From: Streptosporangiaceae bacterium
GTDB taxonomy: Bacteria; Actinomycetota; Actinomycetes; Streptosporangiales; Streptosporangiaceae
Assembly: GCA_030045215.1 (NCBI GenBank)
Contig: JASIBJ010000404.1
Span: 1-9,745 of the forward strand
Direction of reading: 5' to 3'
DNA length: 9,745 nucleotides
The position numbers and the translations under genes are program-made. Positions 7,541 through 9,745 of the stretch are shown here, one piece after another (within the stretch, counting starts at the first letter, position 1; each line of letters starts with the position of its first letter). The notes beneath the pieces were generated by a model. The model was not told the DNA's origin, searched no databases, and worked only from the letters and a program-made list of their open reading frames with translations.

Positions 7541-8947
7541 ATGACCGGCGACTGGCAGGACCGGCTGCGCGAGATCGAGAAGGACATCTTCGCCCGCCGG
7601 CCCGAGCACTCCATCAACCCGTCGCTGGAGCGGATTACCGCCCTGGTCACGCTGCTCGGAGATCCGCAGCGAGCTTATCCGGTGATCCACATCACCGGCA
7701 CCACCGGCAAGACCTCGACCGCCCGGATGGCCGAGGTGCTGCTGCGCGCCCGGGGACTGCGCACGGGCCTGTTCACCAGCCCGCACCTGTCCAGCGTCGG
7801 CGAGCGCATCGTGGTGGACGGACAGCCGCTGTCCGGGGAAGAGTTCGTCGAGGCCTACGACGAGATCAAGCCCTACGTGGACCTGGTCGACGCCAGCCAC
7901 GAGGTCCGGTTGTCGTTCTTCGAGGTGCTGACGGGCATGGCGTTTTCCGTGTTCGCCGACGCACCCGTGGATGTCTGCGTGCTTGAGGTCGGCATGGGCG
8001 GGACCTGGGACAACACCAACGTCGCGGACGGCGTCGTGGCCGTGGTGACGCCGATCTCCATCGATCACGCTCGGTACCTGGGCAACACCGTGCAGGAAAT
8101 CGCGACCGACAAGGCGGGGATCATCAAGCCGGGCGCCATCGCCGTGCTCGCCCAGCAACCGCCGCCGGCCGCCGAGGCGCTGCTGCGGCGGGTGGCGGAG
8201 GTCGGCGCCACGGTCGCGCGCGAGGGCATGGAGTTCGGCGTGCTCAGCCGTGAGCTGGCGGTCGGCGGCCAGCAGGTCTCGATCCGCGGACTGCGCGGCG
8301 ACTATACCGATCTGTACCTGCCCCTGTTCGGCGCCCACCAGGCGGGCAACCTGGCCTGCGCGATCGCGGCCGTCGAGGCGTTCGCGGCGACCCCGCAGGG
8401 CGAGGATCCCGATTCGCCGCCGCAGGCTCTCGACCCGGCCATCGTGCGGGAGGCGGCCGCGACCATGAGCTCGCCTGGTCGGCTTGAGGTCGTGCGGCGC
8501 AGTCCCGTTGTCATCGTGGATGCCGCACACAACCCTGGCGGGATGGCGGCCTCGATGGCGGCCCTGACCGAGTCGTTCAGCTTCACCGAGCTGATCGCGA
8601 TCATGGCGGTTGCGCAAGATAAGGACGTGGCAGGCATCCTGGGCGAGCTGGAGCCGGTCGCGTCCCGGCTCATTGTCACGGCCAACTCCTCGTCGCGGTC
8701 AATGGACCCGACCGCGCTCGGCGAGGCCGCGATGGAGATCTTCGGGCCGGAGCGGGTCAGCGTCGCGGCCCGGCTCGACGACGCGATAGAACTGGGCGTT
8801 GCCCTCGCCGACGAGGCGGATGCCGCAGACGGACCAGGCAGCGCCGGCGTGCTCATCACCGGGTCGGTAATCACAGCGGGTGATGCGCGGGTTCTGCTGA
8901 GTTCAGATCGGAACGAGGCGGGCCCGGGGCAGGAGGACGGTCCGTGA
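7541..8947 (+). CDS. folC: Bifunctional folylpolyglutamate synthase / dihydrofolate synthase
   Basis: FolC is a Mur-ligase-family ATP-dependent enzyme. It joins glutamate to dihydropteroate and then adds further glutamates to folates, keeping them in the cytoplasm and active in one-carbon metabolism. The 468-residue product has the P-loop ITGTTGKTST (51-60), SPHLSSVGERI (80-90), EVGMGGTWDNTNV (149-161), ISIDHARYLG (172-181) and DKAGIIKPG (190-198). Lys191 is the likely carbamylated, Mg-binding lysine. The C-terminal domain has PGRLEVV (312-318) and VDAAHNPGG (326-334). The length fits the actinobacterial family. FolC proteins usually read GTNGKTS in the P-loop; here Asn is Thr, the form common in Mur ligases. 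A low-complexity Asp/Ala/Gly segment at about 424-435 and a Gly/Glu-rich tail look disordered. It lies 13 nt after valS and overlaps the next gene by 4 bp. Confidence 0.96.
   Translation: MTGDWQDRLREIEKDIFARRPEHSINPSLERITALVTLLGDPQRAYPVIHITGTTGKTSTARMAEVLLRARGLRTGLFTSPHLSSVGERIVVDGQPLSGEEFVEAYDEIKPYVDLVDASHEVRLSFFEVLTGMAFSVFADAPVDVCVLEVGMGGTWDNTNVADGVVAVVTPISIDHARYLGNTVQEIATDKAGIIKPGAIAVLAQQPPPAAEALLRRVAEVGATVAREGMEFGVLSRELAVGGQQVSIRGLRGDYTDLYLPLFGAHQAGNLACAIAAVEAFAATPQGEDPDSPPQALDPAIVREAAATMSSPGRLEVVRRSPVVIVDAAHNPGGMAASMAALTESFSFTELIAIMAVAQDKDVAGILGELEPVASRLIVTANSSSRSMDPTALGEAAMEIFGPERVSVAARLDDAIELGVALADEADAADGPGSAGVLITGSVITAGDARVLLSSDRNEAGPGQEDGP
8931..8936 (+). promoter_or_regulatory. Shine-Dalgarno AGGAGG for the DUF4233-like gene
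   Basis: A perfect AGGAGG lies 7 nt before the GTG at 8944, within the 3' end of folC. With the GTGA overlap it fixes the start of the small membrane protein gene. Confidence 0.8.
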
Positions 8948-9267
8948 GGCGACTGTGTGCCACCGTGCTCGCTATGGAGGTCATCGTCATCGTGCTGGCG
9001 ATCCCGGTGGCGACTCACATTGACCACCTGTCACCGAAGACGGCCGGCCTGACCGGGGGAATCACGGCCGTGGTCGCCCTCGTGCTCGCACTGATCGCTC
9101 GCCATCAGCTGGCCGTGACCCTGGTGGCCGGCAGCCTGCTGCAGTTGTTTGTGATCGTCTCGGGCAAAATCGTGCCGGTCATGTATTTTCTTGGCGGCAT
9201 CTTCGCCGCATTGTGGGTCATCGGCATCTGGCTCGGCTGGCGTGTCGAGCGCGCCGCCGGTCACTGA
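8944..9267 (+). CDS. Small four-TM membrane protein, DUF4233-like
   Basis: This 107-residue protein is almost entirely hydrophobic, with four predicted membrane segments: about 6-26, 34-53, 56-76 and 79-98. A short basic/acidic C-terminus (WRVERAAGH) follows. Size, topology and position directly after folC match the DUF4233 family of actinobacteria, for example the gene after folC in Mycobacterium tuberculosis (Rv2446c). Function is unknown in the family. Its steady linkage to folC has suggested a membrane role tied to folate or envelope metabolism, but nothing in the sequence shows which. The GTG start overlaps the folC stop (GTGA), and AGGAGG is 7 nt upstream, so it is translated with folC. 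The family call rests on position and pattern rather than on a distinctive motif. Confidence 0.85.
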   Translation: MRRLCATVLAMEVIVIVLAIPVATHIDHLSPKTAGLTGGITAVVALVLALIARHQLAVTLVAGSLLQLFVIVSGKIVPVMYFLGGIFAALWVIGIWLGWRVERAAGH

Positions 9268-9305
9268 ATGCCAAAGCGCGCGCCAACACGCGTCCCCCGC
9301 CTCAA

Positions 9306-9317
9306 CGCCAGCTGGCG
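9306..9317. repeat. 12-bp perfect palindrome CGCCAGCTGGCG
   Basis: An uninterrupted 12-bp palindrome 39 bp after the stop codon of the DUF4233-like gene. It could be a protein-binding site or part of a transcript end. There is no T-tract. Confidence 0.4.
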
Positions 9318-9341
9318 CGGCATGTAGGCTATCCATTCGCG

Positions 9342-9382
9342 GGACACTCGTCGCCGGTAATGCTAACGGAGCGCTTGTGTCC
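9342..9382 (+). repeat. Imperfect stem-loop with GGACAC/GTGTCC arms
   Basis: GGACAC (9342-9347) pairs perfectly with GTGTCC (9377-9382). A nested CGC (9352-9354) can pair with GCG (9371-9373), giving an interrupted stem around an AT-richer loop. Stability is moderate and it may be chance. Confidence 0.35.
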
Positions 9383-9464
9383 GGTCGCTGGTAGTGGCAA
9401 AAGGGAATGCTCAAGCGGCTTTCCTCGCTTTGGCACTATCGGTCGCGACGGCACGTTGGACGTT

Positions 9465-9480
9465 CCGGACGAGCGTCCGG
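9465..9480 (+). terminator. Strong GC hairpin CCGGACG-AG-CGTCCGG, possible terminator
   Basis: Seven-base perfect arms (9465-9471 and 9474-9480) form a stem closed by about 4 nt, extendable by two G-U pairs outward. There is no downstream T-run, but actinobacterial terminators often lack one. Placed between the folC operon and mreB, it could end the upstream transcript or act in the mreB leader. Confidence 0.4.
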
Positions 9481-9501
9481 GGTTGCCGACGCAGGCTCGC
9501 G

Positions 9502-9517
9502 CCGGCTGGGCAGCCGG
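9502..9517 (+). repeat. Hairpin CCGGCTG-GG-CAGCCGG
   Basis: Seven-base perfect inverted repeat around GG, 21 bp after the preceding hairpin. Its right arm overlaps the next inverted repeat, so the two stems would be alternatives in RNA. Confidence 0.4.
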
Positions 9518-9532
9518 GCAGATCTGCTGCCC
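9516..9532 (+). repeat. Hairpin GGGCAG-ATCTG-CTGCCC, competing with its left neighbour
   Basis: Six-base perfect arms GGGCAG (9516-9521) and CTGCCC (9527-9532). Bases 9516-9517 are also needed by the hairpin at 9502-9517. The centre contains the 10-bp palindrome GCAGATCTGC (9518-9527). Confidence 0.35.
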
Positions 9533-9540
9533 CGCCGTTG

Positions 9541-9559
9541 CTGGGCAGGCCTAGCCCGG
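9541..9559 (+). repeat. Hairpin CTGGGC/GCCCGG
   Basis: The arms at 9541-9546 and 9554-9559 pair with one T-G wobble around a 7-nt loop. This is the fourth compact hairpin within about 100 bp. Confidence 0.3.
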
Positions 9560-9585
9560 TACAAGCTGCAAGGTGTTTGCTGTAC
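9559..9585 (+). repeat. Bulged stem-loop GTACA...TGTAC in the mreB leader
   Basis: Outer arms GTACA (9559-9563) and TGTAC (9581-9585) enclose an inner stem GCAA (9568-9571)/TTGC (9577-9580). The loop is GGTGT, and AGCT forms a bulge on the left side only. The pairing is less GC-driven than in the neighbouring hairpins, so a little less likely to be base-composition noise. Confidence 0.35.
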
Positions 9586-9659
9586 TGGGAAAGCGCCGAA
9601 CGCGCGTCAGAAAAATGCAGATCACCTCGCAGGATCCGGCTGGAAGGTTCTTGTTCCTC

Positions 9660-9745
9660 ATGAGCAACGCGATGGCGTTTCTGGGCCGTGACATGGCGGT
9701 TGACCTGGGCACCGCCAACACGCTGGTGTACGTACGGGGCCGGGG
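9660..9745 (+). CDS. mreB: Rod-shape-determining protein MreB, N-terminus (cut by window end)
   Basis: The first 28 residues read MSNAMAFLGRDMAVDLGTANTLVYVRGRG-like. They include the phosphate-1 loop of the actin/Hsp70 ATPase fold (AVDLGTANTLVYV, about residues 13-25), nearly identical to the start of actinobacterial MreB. MreB forms membrane-associated filaments. In Streptomyces it mainly serves aerial hyphae and spore-wall synthesis, and it is normally followed by mreC, mreD, pbp2 and rodA. GGAAGG ends 12 nt before the ATG at 9660, which is rather far. An in-frame ATG at 9672 (MAFLGRD...) is an alternative start without a better ribosome site. Another member of the MreB/Mbl family cannot be excluded from so short a piece, but the position after valS-folC favours mreB. 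Confidence 0.9.
   Translation, partial: MSNAMAFLGRDMAVDLGTANTLVYVRGR

Larger units (their letters stand above)
9268..9659. other. Gene-free, inverted-repeat-rich spacer before mreB (ndk position)
   Basis: About 390 bp with no frame showing convincing coding character or recognisable protein similarity. In many actinobacteria ndk (nucleoside diphosphate kinase, about 135-140 residues) sits here. I looked in all frames for its landmarks (the N-terminal LVLVKPDG-like strand and the active-site HGSD region) and saw none. The spacer instead holds a run of dyads and hairpins (listed separately), densest at 9465-9585. It probably carries the 3' end of the valS-folC transcript and the promoter and leader of mreB, but I could not pick a convincing -35/-10 pair. 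Confidence 0.7.

Noticed and set aside
7337..8617. 426-codon open frame on the minus strand opposite folC
   Set aside because: It is antisense to a conserved gene. Its product is a low-complexity Arg/Gly/Asp/His-rich sequence with no motif.
9249..9281. GCGCGC/GCGCGC inverted repeat at the end of the DUF4233-like gene as a terminator
   Set aside because: The self-complementary alternating GC arms have a 21-nt loop and no T-tract, which is easily explained by base composition.
9213..9554. 113-codon plus-strand frame after the DUF4233-like gene, considered as ndk or a replacement gene
   Set aside because: It overlaps the end of the previous gene, lacks a ribosome site and Ndk motifs, and its composition looks non-coding.
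9588..9609. ECF-sigma (SigE-like) promoter GGAAA...CGTC before mreB
   Set aside because: The spacing between the elements is about 12 nt, too short for the usual 16-17, and the -35 match is poor.

Overview
The window looks chromosomal and comes from a high-GC actinomycete (phylum Actinomycetota). The signs are strong G/C bias at third codon positions, GTG starts, 4-bp GTGA gene overlaps, and the gene order valS, folC, small membrane protein, mreB. That order resembles the conserved valS-folC-DUF4233-ndk block of Mycobacterium and Streptomyces. I cannot name the genus.

Left part (1-4480, minus strand): two tandem, translationally coupled, paralogous FtsX/MacB-type ABC transporter permeases. 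The upstream one is complete (1075 aa). The downstream one runs off the left edge after 418 codons. Both have an N-terminal membrane segment followed by a large extracytoplasmic domain, and both share a GSWPGP motif and an ARG(A/G) loop after TM2. No ATPase or regulator gene is inside the window; either may lie beyond the left edge.

Middle (4481-4851): a divergent intergenic region. It holds a sharply AT-rich island with three closely packed dyads and a -10-like box facing the permeases, so it looks like a regulated promoter/operator. Next to valS is a TAnnnT box placed for a leaderless transcript.

Right part (4852-9267, plus strand): a tight operon of valS (valyl-tRNA synthetase), folC (folylpolyglutamate/dihydrofolate synthase) and a four-TM DUF4233-like protein, with junctions of 13 nt and then a 4-bp overlap. 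About 390 bp without a convincing gene follow (9268-9659), rich in inverted repeats. The N-terminus of mreB (rod-shape actin homologue) then opens and is cut by the right edge. The gene I would expect between the DUF4233 gene and mreB, ndk, is not there.

Most of the window is conserved housekeeping sequence. The parts worth a second look are the missing ndk and the structured gap in its place, the dyad-rich operator region, and the permease pair. I found no CRISPR array, mobile element, tRNA or rRNA.
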